Below, piece by piece: positions 18,900 to 29,938 of a DNA stretch of 64,000 bases. Every line of letters begins with the position of its first letter. The stretch's first letter is position 1. A program made the translations under genes and the position numbers. The notes under the pieces were generated by a model. That model ran no database searches. It saw only the letters and a program-made list of their open reading frames with translations, and had not been told where the DNA came from. Source of the DNA: Entoloma clypeatum (lineage: Eukaryota; Basidiomycota; Agaricomycetes; Agaricales; Entolomataceae); the NCBI GenBank assembly GCA_963565915.1, contig OY751489.1, positions 1,116,001 to 1,180,000 of the forward strand. Direction: 5' to 3'.

Positions 18900-21240
18900 A
18901 TATCCTTCCCACTGGACGAGGTACTGTATCTTTCCGCGGAACTTTTGAGAGTCCAGGATCGTAGACACATGGTACTCTTCTCGTCTTCGGAGTTTCATAT
19001 GGTGACAACAGGGTCTCGTTGAACACAGGGTGAATCATCTTCCAAGTCTTCAGAAGATCAAGAAGGTACGCGCTAGCTCCTTTCTTCTCTAGGACTTTGA
19101 ATGGTCCATGTCAGAGTGCATCAAGTTTCTTTGAGGGTCGATCGGTCCTGATGTTAGTCCCTTCCAGCCATACCTTGTCTCCGATGCGGTAGTCCCGAGA
19201 CGGACTTCGCCGTGTGTCAACTGTCTTCTTCATCTGATCCTGTGCTTGTTTCAGTGCAGCATTGGCTTCTTCTCGTGCCTGTTTAAGTTTTTTCAAGAAG
19301 TCGTTGGCAGCCGGATTGGTATCTTCTAACACGAGTTCTCCCTTCCATGGATGTAAACCGTAGTTGAGGTAGAATGGGGTGTGCTTCGTTGCCTGGTGTT
19401 CTTTGTCATTGTACTGGAACTCTGCGATTGTGATCCATTCTGCCCAATCATCCTGTAGATGGTTGACAAAATTTCGTAAGAACACTTCCGTTTCCTGATG
19501 TGATCGCTCGGCCTGTCCATCAGTCTGTGGGTGGTATGCGGTGGACAGGTTCCTCTTGATCCCTAACATGCAGCAGAGTATCTCCATGAACTTCGCGGCA
19601 AACTGCGGTCCCCCCTTCAGCCGATAGTTCCACGGTTGTCGGAATGAGGTGAAGCATCTTCAAATGTCTATCCGTGATGACCAGAATTGTGTTTTTTCCA
19701 TCAGATTCTGGTATCGGTCCCACAACGTCGATCTCTATGTCTTCCCATGGGTGACTTGGTGCTGCATGGGGATGTAGCGGAGCATGTCACTTTTGTTGGT
19801 TGATCTTGTTGCATTGACAAGTGTCGCAACCTTTCACATACTTCTTTACATCATGCAGGATGGTACCAGTAGGTGCGAGTGAGGAGTTCATGTGTCCGGT
19901 ACTGTCCTGGATGTCCCGCCACTGGTGCATCGTGTGATTTGAACATCAATTCTTGTCGTAATTGTGGGTCCGGCGGGACATAGACTCGTTCTCCTGCATA
20001 GGTGATCCCATTCTCCTGCTGATACCAATGAGGATTCTTTTTCAGACCCTGGGCTACTTCTGTCTCCATGCGGTTTGAACCCTTGATGCGTGCGATCCAC
20101 GGATTTTCAATGGTTGTGACGTTTCCAATTTTGATGGAATCAGATGTTTCACCCCCTTCAAAGAATTGTTCCTCCGTGAACATCTCCATTTGTACCACAT
20201 CTTCTGATTCCAACCATTTCAAAAATAGTCCCTCCTTGAGCATTTGGCACTGTCTTGTGGTTCGAGTTCCACTTCATACCAGGGTAAGCGCGATAGGATG
20301 TCCGCTTTCGCATTGGTCTTCCTGGGCACATGCCGTAATTTGAAGTCATAGTCTTGTAACTTCATTTTCCAGCGTCGCTGTCGTTGATTTAGGTCCTGAG
20401 GATGACGGAAATATTCCAGGTTCTTGTGATCGGCTAAGATCTCGAAACGTTCCCTGGCTTCAAGCAGATAGTGTCTCCAATCTTTCAATGCTTCCACGAC
20501 TGCCAGGAGTCCCTTGTCATATATCTCGTAATTCTGTTCGGCCGCGGACATGGTCCGCGACAAGAACGCAATGGGGTGCCATTTGTCGTTTTGCTTCTGA
20601 GAGAGTACTGCTCCAATTGTATAGCCCGATGCATTGGTTTCAACCCTGAACTGTCCCTCTGGTTTCGGTAATGCCAAGACTGGTGCCGACATAATTGCCC
20701 GTATGAGACCTTCAAAAGCTTGCTGCTCCGTTGGTCCCCAAGTAAATGTCGTACCACGTGTGAGCGCGGTGAGAGGTTTCGCGATGTTTGAGTACCCTTC
20801 AATAAATCATCGATAGAAGTTAGCAAATCCAAGGAACTTCTGAACTTCCTTTTTTGATGTGGGTGCTCGCCAGTTTCGAATTGTATCCACCTTCTCAGTT
20901 TCCATCTCAACACGTCCCTCACCAACCACATATCCCAATATAGGACATTTCGTTAGTTCCCATAAACACTTCTTTTCCTTTAGGAACAGATCATTGTCTG
21001 ATAGGATCTGTAGGATTTCTTCAGTGTTTCGCGCGAGTTCTTCCTTGGTTTTACCGATAACCACGATGTCATACATGTAGATCACGCAGATACGTCGGCG
21101 GATCTGGTCCCGGAATAGACTAGCCATCATCCGAGAGAATGTTCCCGGGGAGTTGCAAAGACCGAAAAACATGACCAATGGTTCGAACAATCCTCGGCTG
21201 GTGAGGAAGGCAGCTTTCCATTCATCGCCCTCCTTGATCC
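18900..21240 (-). pseudogene. Gypsy-A copy 2 pol (RT-RNase H-integrase, decayed)
   Basis: The order is RT ([27 protein letters not shown] where relatives have IYMDD), RNase H (FRVETNASGYTIGAV), H2C2 (HDAPVAGHPGQYRTHELLTR), integrase (GPIPESDGKNTILVITD, AYHPQTDGQAERSHQE) and the start of the chromodomain (EEYHVSTILDSQKFRGKIQY). Lesions include a Tyr for the first catalytic RT Asp, a stop after GFANFYR, a deletion giving RTYWYHPA (both shared with copy 1), a deletion in integrase near 19615 and another before the chromodomain near 18990. Confidence 0.88.
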
Positions 21241-21244
21241 GGAC

Positions 21245-21795
21245 GTTGTTATAGCCCGTGCGTGTCCTTCCATCTGTCGTCCCTTGTTTCGGATCTCCTT
21301 TGCGTAATCGGTGTACGTCTTGCCATCGCTAGCCACTTGTTCAGAGATTCTGCGGTTGACGTTTTTCTCTAGGATGTATTTCCCAGTTTCTTCGCCAAGG
21401 TTTGACAGTTTCAAGAGTTCTTCGAATTCATCCAAGAATTCATCAACGGTACGTTTCTCTTGTTTCAGGACTTCGAGTCTTGCTTTGGAAGTGACCGACT
21501 TGTTGGCGATGGAGAATCGTGCGGCGATATCATCGGAAAAACCTAGCCAGGTGATGTTCTTGTTGTCAACAGCAATAGCGTCTAACTTGTTACTGGCCCA
21601 GTGTCTGCCGGACCCTTCCATCATGCGGGATAGCACCGCAAGAATCTTCTGATTGTCTGTGAGGCTCTTTTGGAACCTGATGTATAGTTTGGTGGCCTTC
21701 CACCACTCATCAAAGGTGTATCTGTCCTTGAACATCCCAGGATCCTTGATGATCTTGGATGTATCCATTGTTTGTACAGCCGGAGCTTCTGCCAT
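21245..21795 (-). pseudogene. Gypsy-A copy 2 gag, fused by deletion to RT
   Basis: ATG at 21793-21795 opens a Ty3-type capsid (TFDEWWKATKLYIRFQKSLT, LEVLKQEKRTVDEFLDEFEE, EIRNKGRQMEGHA). Immediately after GRQMEGHA the sequence jumps into RT out of frame. Compared with copy 3 the two zinc knuckles, the protease and the RT N-terminus (about 1.4 kb) are missing. It supplies the gag N-terminus that copy 3 lacks. Confidence 0.85.
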
Positions 21796-21797
21796 GT

Positions 21798-22416
21798 TTA
21801 GAGTCTGCGGAGGAGAAGAGGAGTCGGGTTGTTGGGATGAAGATGGGGTTCGGGATACAGGTAAGGATTGAAAATGAGTCCCTGTTCTAGGCGTCTGTTC
21901 GATATCTGACTGCGCGGAGTCAAAAGTAAATTCGTCAGGGGACTCGTCGGCGGAATCGGTGGCAAAACGTTCAGAGTATTTCCTCTGTAAATCTCTAAGG
22001 AATCTCTGTTCCTGCGCGTCTGTTGGTCATGAGAAGGGGTCAAGTCTCTCGTTTCGTGCCCAGCGGTTGTACTCGGTCTGTTGTTCTTCAGTGGTGAAGT
22101 GGGCGTAGATCTGCTGCCTCGAGTAAGACATGATGATGTGGCTCTGGGACGTCTCAATGTGAGCGTCCTAATCAATCTTCTGATAACGGTTGTCTGGACA
22201 CCGATAAACTCTCTGATCTCTGTGGTCCAACCTGTCTGAGGTCCTTCTTGAACGCGAAAACTTTCAAGTTCGTTCTGTCGGGCGTTGTAACGCGTGATCT
22301 GGTGTTGTCGAGCAAGATGGATGCTCTCTGCTATCTCGCCGTGGGGGCGATGCTCGTCGTTGTCTAGTTCTTCATCAAGCACCTGCTGCAGGATGCGACG
22401 GATCTCCAATTTGATG
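21798..22416 (-). pseudogene. Gypsy-A leader ORF upstream of gag (ORF0), main part
   Basis: An open frame precedes gag and ends three bases before the gag ATG. It reads RRILQQVLDEELDNDEHRPH, HQITRYNARQNELESF, EFIGVQTTVIRRLIRTLTLR and a Ser/Thr/Pro/Arg-rich tail. Its first codons are at 28240-28354 beyond the Copia-C insertion. No domain is recognised. It may be an extra N-terminal Gag region or a separate protein. Confidence 0.55.
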
Positions 22417-22727
22417 TGTTGAAACTTTTCCCATCACGTAGATTAGATTAGATTAGATTACATCATGTGACCTTTACACATCTTCGATTACATACTTGTT
22501 TGGTTGGTACAAACAGTAGTATGGTATATAAGACCAGGAAACTGTCAATATCAACAAGTTGTCTCTTGACTCTTAACCAGCTCCATCGCTCTCACCAGCC
22601 TCAACCGCTCTCACTAGCCTTACCCCCTCCAAACCATGTAAGTGGCCATAGCGGTATCGTAGAGTACTTCCACTGTAGCTATGTTGCTCAGTACACCTGT
22701 GGCTAGCGCCCAGGTGGAACTTCAACA
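22417..22727 (+). repeat. Copia-C copy 1, 5' LTR
   Basis: TGTTGAAACTTTTCCC...GGAACTTCAACA. Near the start is a fourfold GATTA tandem flanked by CACGTA and CATGTGACC, a plausible U3 regulatory block that is present in all four Copia-C LTRs here. A TATATAAGACC box lies at about 22528. Confidence 0.95.
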
Positions 22728-22742
22728 GGTTATGGGCCCCGG
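22728..22742 (+). promoter_or_regulatory. Copia-C primer-binding site
   Basis: GGTTATGGGCCCCGG directly follows the 5' LTR. It is nearly complementary to the anticodon stem-loop region of initiator tRNA-Met (CTCATAACC), as in Drosophila copia, which uses a half-tRNA primer. The related site of Copia-D (GGTTATGAGCCC) matches that tRNA better. Confidence 0.65.
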
Positions 22743-23097
22743 ATAGCAGAGGGACTTGGGAAACACTGGCAACAGCGAGTACCTGCCCACTCTACCCTGG
22801 TTGGCAAAGAACCGATCGAAAGATCTAGGTTCTGAGTCTTACTTCTTCACACATGAACCTGGGAACGTCATTACGACAAGTACCTGTCATGAAGCGTCCC
22901 TAAGGGGATTGACTTAGTACACATTATGTGGAAACGTTGATCGTACCTCACACACTTCTGACAAAAAGGGCTTTTCCCACAAACCGCTATTCCTCAAGGG
23001 AATATGTTATGAGGAATCATTTATTTGTTTTCTCTAAAAATCAAATTCATACAAGAACATCACTGATTGGGAAAAACTCCTTTTAGATTCATTAAAA

Positions 23098-26000
23098 ATG
23101 TCTACCTCTCGCTCCGCCCTCGACTCCATCGCCATCTTCGATGGCATCGACTATCAAAGTTGGGCCGAGAAGATGAAGTCCTACCTCCTCCATCAAGGAG
23201 TCTGGCGCCTCGTATCCGGCGACATTGAGCGCCCCACTATCGAGGACTTCACCATCACGGTCTCCACTCCTGCCTCTGCCACCTCGACGTCTGCAACCCA
23301 GCCTCCGGTCATCACCGTCACCGTCGACCAGCCCGCCTTCCACAAAGAAAGGAAGACATGGATCAGGGACGATGACATGGCCCTCGGTTCCATCCGCCTC
23401 AAGGTCTCCGAAGCCATCAGGAGACACATCAAAGATGCCAAGACCTCGAAGGAAGCCTGGACATCATTGAAGGACACATATTCAAAGGTCTCCCCCGCCA
23501 CCATATTCGGCGATTTTAAGGCCGCTGCCTCCTTCAAACTGTCAGGTCGGGACCCTGTGCCAGAGATTGAACGCCTAGGATCACTCTTCGCTCGCCTCAG
23601 CGAATTGAATTTCGTCGTGCCCGACCTCATGCAAGCTATGATCCTGGCAAGCGCCATTCCTGACGCTTGGGCATCACTCTCCACCGCCCTCTTCCAGGTC
23701 TACGACGCTGATGACTTCACATGGCAGGCCGTCACCGACAGCATCATGTCGGAATACAGGCGCAAGTATGCGATTGGGTCTACTCGGGCGTCCAACGAGC
23801 AGGCCCGGAAAATCTCCGGGACCAAGCGAAAGGGGCAAGACCCCAAATGGGAAAAGCAAACAGCGCCGAGTACCTCGCGGAACAATGCTGACGAGCAGCC
23901 TAACTTGACCGACCCGAGTACCGCTTCTGAAAAGAAGAAGGGAAAGGGACGCTGGCGCAACCAGAAGAAACGCGCCAACAACGCGGACAACGAGTCCGAC
24001 TGCGCCGAGGAGATGGTCGAATTCATCGCACCGGCCATTGAGCAGCCCCCTCGCTATCCTGCTCCCTGTCCCCTTCCTCCTCGTCAACGTGCACCTGCCT
24101 TCACCACTGTAACGGGCCGCGGGAAAACTACAAGTACCACGCAGCCTGAGTCAGAAAGAATGCAGTCACTCCTGCAAACCATGAACCCGCCTCCCTCTCA
24201 GTACACCGGGCTTCCTTCCGGAAAGCCGTCAGCGTGGAAAAAGAATGAGAAAGTGCGAAAGCTTGCTTGAGAAATCGGCGCACGACCCTCTGGGTCAAAC
24301 CTCCATATCTTAGATACCATCATCCCTGACATCGACGAAAGGCCGGCTAAACAGCGTCGCGTAGCCCCGTCGATAGAAGAATCGCTGAAGATGATGGACA
24401 TCGACCAGGAATGGATGGGGCCGGATGTGTTTGAGGATGAGATAGAACTTGACAGTTTGTCGAAACCCTTTCTTGAACCTTATCAAATGCGGAATGCTAA
24501 TAATACCTCTCAACAGACGTATAATATATTAGCCAGTACCAGTACAGAGTGCGTAGATCACATTAGCAGTGATCTACATAAAAAATATATTAAACATTTC
24601 GCCTCTTGTACACATTGTAAGGAAAAAGAACACGCGCAATGGATACTAGATTCCGGCGCCTCTCTACACTTCACCTATGAGTTTAAGGACTTCGCATATT
24701 ATAGACCTCTCACGGTCAAGCGATTCGTCCAAACTGCAGCTAAAGGGAAGAAACTGGAAATACTCGGAGTTGGGGCTGTTCCAGTACGGCACACCCTAAA
24801 TGGGGAAGTTAAAACCCATCTTCTCAGACCGGTGTTCTACATCCCGGACATGGACACACGCCTATTGTCCCTAGGTGTCTTCCTTAACCATGGTTACAAA
24901 GTAGACGGGACTTGTGGAGAAATCAACATCTCCAAAGGGCTGAGCAAAATCCAGTTTTCGCCCCACATCCTTGGTCAAACCATTTACTGGTTAGACACTG
25001 AAATACGCTATGACCAGATCCATGTGATCTCAAGCGAAATCACTGTCGAAACATGGCACAAGTGCCTTGGTCACCCAAATGATCAAGCACTCCGAAAGAT
25101 TCCCACCAGTACCAAAGGGGTACCTGAAACACTAGTACGTGAGAAATCACAGGAAAGTTGCACAGGTTGCCTCAAAGGGAAAATGCCGAATCAGTCATAT
25201 CCCAATTCGATGACAAGGGCAACAAAAACCTTTGATCTGATCCATTCCGATCTCAAACAGATATCCACGGCATCATACCACAAATATAAATATTTCCTTA
25301 CGTTTTTGGACGATTTTTCATCCCACATCTGGGTCGTCTTGCTTAGAAAGAAGTCAGATGCCGTTACGGCACTACGACAATTTCTTGCGATGATCCAGAA
25401 TCAGTTCGCTGCTACTCCTAAGAAGTGGCGAGTTGATGGAGGTGGAAAATTCAACGAATACAAGGATGAACTTGCTGACCATGGAATTCTGATCGACGTC
25501 ACACTCCCATATCAGCACCAGCAGAATGGTAGAGCAGAACGGATAAATTGAACCCTATGGGAAAAATCTCAGGCCTTGCGCTTCGACACATGCTTACCCC
25601 CTATGTGGTGGGAATTCTGTTTAGAACATGCAGCTTTTCTCTACAACAGAACCCCCATGCAGCGTCTTGAATGGAACACCCCTTACTTCAGGGTGACCAA
25701 TGAGATTCCCGATATGTCAAGCATCAGAGTCTTCGGATGTCAGGCATATGTGTATATCCCAAAAGAAAAACGTAGAAATTCCCTGGAGTCTAGATCTCGA
25801 TTGATGATTTATCTCGGATCGGAGCCAGGGGTCAAAGGATACCGTTTCATGGATCCTGAGACCAACACGATTTTCATGGGTGGGAAAGCGATCTTTGATG
25901 AGAGCAAGTACCCTAGATGCCACATCGACCCTTTGCCAGAAAACCATCCTGAAATGGAAAACCCAGAACCGGCTGATGAGTTTGAGGACCTCATCCCCAG

Positions 26001-27861
26001 AAATGATGACAATGACAGTCATAACGAAACACCTCACGATCCAGTTCCCACCGGACAGGATCACCCTGAATCAGACAATGACCTACCATCCAGTGAACCT
26101 GACAACGAGCCACGAGTACCCACTCCAGAACCTGAACAAGTACCAGATCGACCGATCAGGGAACGACGAGTTTGCAGAATGCCTGATAGCATCTATGGGG
26201 AAGACACCCCTGCTTCTGATCTTGAAAAGATGGATTGAAGACGCAGATTAGGCGGACAAACGGCATGGATGAACAATCTCCTAATGGAGGCAATCTCTAT
26301 CCAAGTAGGCATCATTGAAATGTCACACAAGGACATATACTCTCTTCCGAACAAAGAAGATTGGTATGCGGCTGAACGAAAAGAGCTAGACATGCTCAAA
26401 AGCCGCGGGGTGATCACGGAGTTAGTACCCCTACCTACAGGGAGGAAAGCACTAAGGAACAAATGGGTTTACAACGAAAAATCCGACGGGCGTCTGAAAG
26501 CGCGCCTGGTTGCAAAAGGCTTCTCACAGGTAGAAGGGATCGATTTCGATCAAATCTTCTCACCGGTAGTGAGATACGAGACCGTCCGGTTAATTTTGGC
26601 ATTGACAGCCCTTGAAGGGTGGTTCATGACATTCTTGGAAGTTTCATCAGCCTTCCTCTATGGAAGACTCCGTGAGGTGATTTACATGCGACAGCCTGAG
26701 GGCTACATAGTAAAAGGGAAAGAAAACTTCGTGTACCGACTATACAAAGCCCTATATGGACTCAAGCAGGCCGCATTAGCCTGGTGGAGAGAACTCGATT
26801 CCTCCATGAAAAAGCTCGGCTTCGTCCGGCTTCACTCCGATGTGGGAATTTTCATTCACACAAGTACCAAAGGGGAAATTGTGATCGCCGTCATTTATGT
26901 CAATGACTCTGCTTTTCTCGGCAGAAACCGAGAATACACGCTAGAAAAGAAGAAGGCCTTCATGACAACATGGGAATGTAGGGACCTAGGCCACCTAGTG
27001 TCTGATGGGGAACCAAAAGAATTTCTCTCAATCCAAATAAGGCAACGTGGGAAGAGGATCTTCATTGATCAAGTACCTTACCTTGAGAAAATTCTCGCAC
27101 ATATGGGGATGAGCGAATCCAATGCCACCCATACTCCACTCCCGACGGGCTACAAACCCATGAAGTCTGAAGATGAACCCAATGCGGAACTCAGATCCAA
27201 GTACCAATCCGTCATTGGGTCACTATTGTACTTAATGATCGGAACAAGACCCGACATTTGTGTCGCCGTGATCAAAATGTCCCAATTTTCTGCAAACCCC
27301 ACCAAACGCCATTTAGAAGTGGCTAGGGATATTTGCAGGTATTTGAAGGCAACAAAAGATTACGCAATCATGTACGATGGTGACTCTGGGAAAGGGATCT
27401 ACGCCTTCACAGACTCCGATTGGGCGTCAGACGAAAACACCAGGAAATCCACCACTGGTTACTTCATATCGCTGGCGTCTGGAGCAATAACATGGGTTTC
27501 ATCAGCACAAAAAACCATTGCCCTCTCTTCCACGGAAGCAGAATACATGGTGCTATCAGATTGCAGTCGCGCAGTGACATGGCTTAGAAGCATGCTTGCC
27601 GGACTTGGAATGCAGATCGGATCGGTTCCGATCTATGGAGATAACAATGGCTCCGTCTTTATTGCATCCAATCCTGTAACTGAGAAGCGATCCAAGCACA
27701 TCGACGTGCGATTCCACTTTGTCAGAGAAAAAGTATCCGAAGGAATTATTATGGTCAAATTCATCGAAGGAGTGAATAACCCTGCAGACCTTTTAACTAA
27801 GAATCTAGGGAAAATCCTCTTTAGCAAGTTTATCCCGTACTTCGGACTACTCAAAAACTAG
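23098..27861 (+). pseudogene. Copia-C copy 1 gag-pol with three in-frame TGA codons
   Basis: One continuous frame of about 1587 codons. Gag begins MSTSRSALDSIAIFDG with a DUF4219/UBN2-type region (YQSWAEKMKSYLLHQGVW). Protease: WILDSGASLHFT. GAG-pre-integrase: ETWHKCLGHPNDQAL. Integrase: LIHSDLKQI and DGGGKFNEY, where copy 2 has DGGGEF. RT: KARLVAKGFSQVEGIDF. RNase H: FTDSDWASDE and KHIDVRFHF. TGA codons are at 24268-24270, 25549-25551 and 26236-26238. The last two are CGA in copy 2. The RT active site reads IYVNDS instead of IYVDDS, a loss of a catalytic Asp. It is inactive despite its nearly identical LTRs. Confidence 0.93.
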
Positions 27862-27918
27862 GCAAAAAAGAGTACCTATATGGGAAAAAGTAAGATGTAT
27901 TTAGAAGTATGTACTAAA

Positions 27919-27928
27919 TATGGGGGGG
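27919..27928 (+). promoter_or_regulatory. Copia-C polypurine tract
   Basis: ATATGGGGGGG immediately precedes the 3' LTR and is conserved in copy 2 (complement at about 36549-36558). Confidence 0.8.
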
Positions 27929-28239
27929 TGTTGAAACTTTTCCCATCACGTAGATTAGATTAGATTAGATTACATCATGTGACCTTTACACATCTTCGAT
28001 TACATACTTGTTTGGTTGGTACAAACAGTAGTATGGTATATAAGACCAGGAAACTGTCAATATCAACAAGTTGTCTCTTGACTCTTAACCAGCTCCATCG
28101 CTCTCACCAGCCTCAACCGCTCTCACTAGCCTTACCCCCTCCAAACCATGTAAGTGACCATAGCGGTATCGTAGAGTACTTCCACTGTAGCTATGTTGCT
28201 CAGTACACCTGTGGCTAGCGCCCAGGTGGAACTTCAACA
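27929..28239 (+). repeat. Copia-C copy 1, 3' LTR
   Basis: Identical to the 5' LTR except GTAAGTGACC for GTAAGTGGCC. Confidence 0.95.
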
Positions 28240-28354
28240 TGATGTACTGCTGGATGAGTGTGAAATCGATACTGTCTCGAGGACTTAGCTCCTCCTGTTG
28301 GGCTTCTGGCATGCTGAATGGGTTACTGGTGAAGTCTTCAAAGAAGCACGACAT
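28240..28354 (-). pseudogene. Gypsy-A leader ORF (ORF0), first codons
   Basis: ATG at 28352-28354 opens MSCFFEDFTSNPFSMPEAQQ, EELSPRDSIDFTLIQQYI, then Copia-C interrupts it and the frame continues at 22416. In copy 3 the same codon is ACG at 52408-52410, so that copy has lost the start. Confidence 0.6.
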
Positions 28355-28401
28355 CTTGACTCGTCTGGTAGTTGCTCTCTTCGCTCTGGGCGAACCTAAT
28401 G

Positions 28402-28412
28402 AGATTTAGCAA
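28402..28412 (-). promoter_or_regulatory. Gypsy-A self-complementary primer-binding site
   Basis: AGATTTAGCAA lies two bases inside the 5' LTR. Its reverse complement TTGCTAAATCT occurs in the LTR at the expected RNA start. The same arrangement is seen in copy 3 (52458-52468 against 52544-52554). Confidence 0.78.
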
Positions 28413-28414
28413 CT

Positions 28415-28816
28415 TGTTATGCTTAACAAACCGTTCCAAGGTTCGGGCAGAGTATGCAGGAAAGTGGAAAGGCGAAGAGCAAAGTGATTGCTAAATCTAA
28501 GGAATCTACTATAGTACAAGAGGTTTATATAGGTACTGACTATAGGCGGTAGCGGATGAGTCAGTACTGCGGAAGGCAGTGCGCATGAGTAAGGCGACTG
28601 CGGAAGGCTATGTACAGTGAGTAAGCTGACTGCAGAAAGCGAGTCAGCGTGGGAGCGAAGTATACTAAAGGGGATGACGAAGTAATGTAATGAGTCAGAC
28701 TAGAAACCGAAGGTTGCGAAAGTAGACATTAGACATAGTAAGCTCGTAAGAGGGCACTGAGTCGGGCCGATAAGTAAAAGATATGATATGGTCCTCATAC
28801 CGTAGAGTCCGTAACA
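28415..28816 (-). repeat. Gypsy-A copy 2, 5' LTR (402 bp)
   Basis: TGTTATGCTTAACAAACCG...GAGTCCGTAACA on the plus strand. It has the same length as the LTRs at 4938 and 42837, whereas the copy 2 3' LTR is 388 bp. Confidence 0.9.
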
Positions 28817-28955
28817 GCCCCCCACTAGCACCAAATGGCCCCCAGTAGCGCCCAACGGCCCTCACTCGCACCCAATGGCCGTCCCTCGCACCCAATGGCC
28901 ATCCCCCTGCCCAACAGCCGTCACTCACACCCAACAGCCGTCTCTCGTGCCCAAT
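28817..28955 (+). repeat. 20-bp CCCAACGG-type minisatellite, block 2a
   Basis: Seven units such as CGGCCCTCACTCGCACCCAA with a strict 20-bp period, directly after the Gypsy-A LTR. The array continues in phase at 29939 after an inserted element. Confidence 0.85.
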
Positions 28956-29930
28956 TAGGCAATGGCATGGGTACTCCCGCGGGTATGACAATGCCAACCC
29001 GTACCCATACCTGCACGGGTAGCAACCCATCGTCCTGCGGGTAGATGCAGCATGGGTATGCGCGGGTACCAACGGGTTCGGGTTCCCGCGCGGGTGTTCG
29101 CAGTAGAAAAAACATGTATTTAAACTACCAAAAAAAAAACTATGATATGTGTGCGGGATGCACGCGTCATACTACACCCTGCTGGGGACTTGTTGTCCCC
29201 AGCCCCATCCTCCCAGCCCCACTCTTCTCCTCCAGGTGCGAGTGGGGCGGTGGGCGCAAGTGGCGGCTGGTTGGCGCGTGTGGGGGCTGGTGGGCACGAG
29301 AGGTGCCCATTGGGGTGAGTGGCGGCCGTTGGGCATGCAGTTGGGCACATGTGGCGGCTGGTGGGCGCGAGAGGAGTCGTTGGGGCGAGTGGCGGCAGTT
29401 GGTCATGTGTGGGGGTGTTTGGGCACAAGTGGTGGCCGTTGGGCATGTGGGGGGGCGGTTGGATGCTAGAGGTGTTCATTGGGGTGCTAGACAGCCATTA
29501 GGCCGCATTGGGGGGCGAGACGCAGCCGTTCAGGATGGTGGGCGTGAGTGGCGGCCGTTGGGCGCATGTGGGGGGGCGTTAGGCGCATGTGGGGGGGCGT
29601 TAGGCGCATGTGGGGGGGCGTTAGGCGCATGTGGGGACCATTGGGCAAGAGAGGTGCCCATTGGGTGGCGAGAGATGGCCGTTGGGCGGCGGTGGGGGCG
29701 AGATGTGACTGTTGAGAGTGGCAGACAGCCATTGGGTGTTTGGACAAGAGCCAGCCTTGGGCACCAGGTGTGGGCATTGGCGAAGAGTCCCGAGGCAGTG
29801 CCACATCAGAGTGTGACATGTGATGGGTACTGCCAGGGGTCGCGGGTTGCGAAAACACGACCCGTACCCGGACCCGTGGATACCCCAATCCGTAACCCGT
29901 GGGGGTTACCCTGACCCATGCCATTGCCTA
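28956..29930. mobile_element. hAT-like non-autonomous element (975 bp)
   Basis: It starts TAGGCAATGGCATGGGT and ends with the complement ACCCATGCCATTGCCTA. Flanks are TGCCCAAT (28948-28955) and TGCCCGAT (29931-29938), an 8-bp duplication with one mismatch. Both subterminal regions carry many ACCCGT/ACGGGT motifs. The interior is a 20-bp minisatellite in the opposite orientation to the flanking one. No transposase is encoded. TAG-type ends, 8-bp duplication and clustered subterminal motifs are hAT features. A related end (TAGGTAATGGCATAGGTA) occurs alone at 31484. Confidence 0.75.
29235..29780 (-). repeat. 20-bp minisatellite inside the hAT-like element (block 3)
   Basis: Units read GGCCGTTGGGCG on the plus strand, the complement of blocks 1 and 2. 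Three perfect consecutive copies of GCGTTAGGCGCATGTGGGGG lie at about 29574-29633. Frames through it are open by periodicity only. Confidence 0.85.
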
Positions 29931-29938
29931 TGCCCGAT

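Larger units (their letters stand above)
22417..28239 (+). mobile_element. Copia-C copy 1: full-length Ty1/copia element (5823 bp)
   Basis: LTRs of 311 bp (22417-22727 and 27929-28239) differ at one base. Flanking TGATG repeats at 22412-22416 and 28240-28244 are the target duplication. A tRNA-type primer site and a polypurine tract are in place. Gag-pol is one frame with three TGA codons. It inserted into the leader ORF of Gypsy-A copy 2. Confidence 0.97.
9247..28816 (-). mobile_element. Gypsy-A copy 2, containing Gypsy-B, Tc1 and Copia-C
   Basis: A minus-strand chromovirus whose 3' LTR is at 9286-9673 and whose 5' LTR is at 28415-28816. Its sequence is interrupted by Gypsy-B (10297-18899) in the chromodomain region and by Copia-C (22417-28239) in the leader ORF. 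The preceding 39 bp (9247-9285) duplicate the first bases of the LTR. Flanking pentamers (TTTCA or GAGTA on the left, GCCCC on the right) do not match, so the ends may have been altered by recombination. Removing the inserts leaves an element that lacks the gag zinc knuckles, the protease and the start of RT. Confidence 0.85.

Noticed and set aside
22435..22460. GATTA tandem considered as telomeric repeat
   Set aside because: It has four units and recurs at the same place in each Copia-C LTR, so it is LTR sequence.
28835..29914. A 289-residue Gly/Trp-rich frame and neighbours on both strands
   Set aside because: They read through minisatellite and subterminal repeats of a non-autonomous element. 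Composition follows the repeat.
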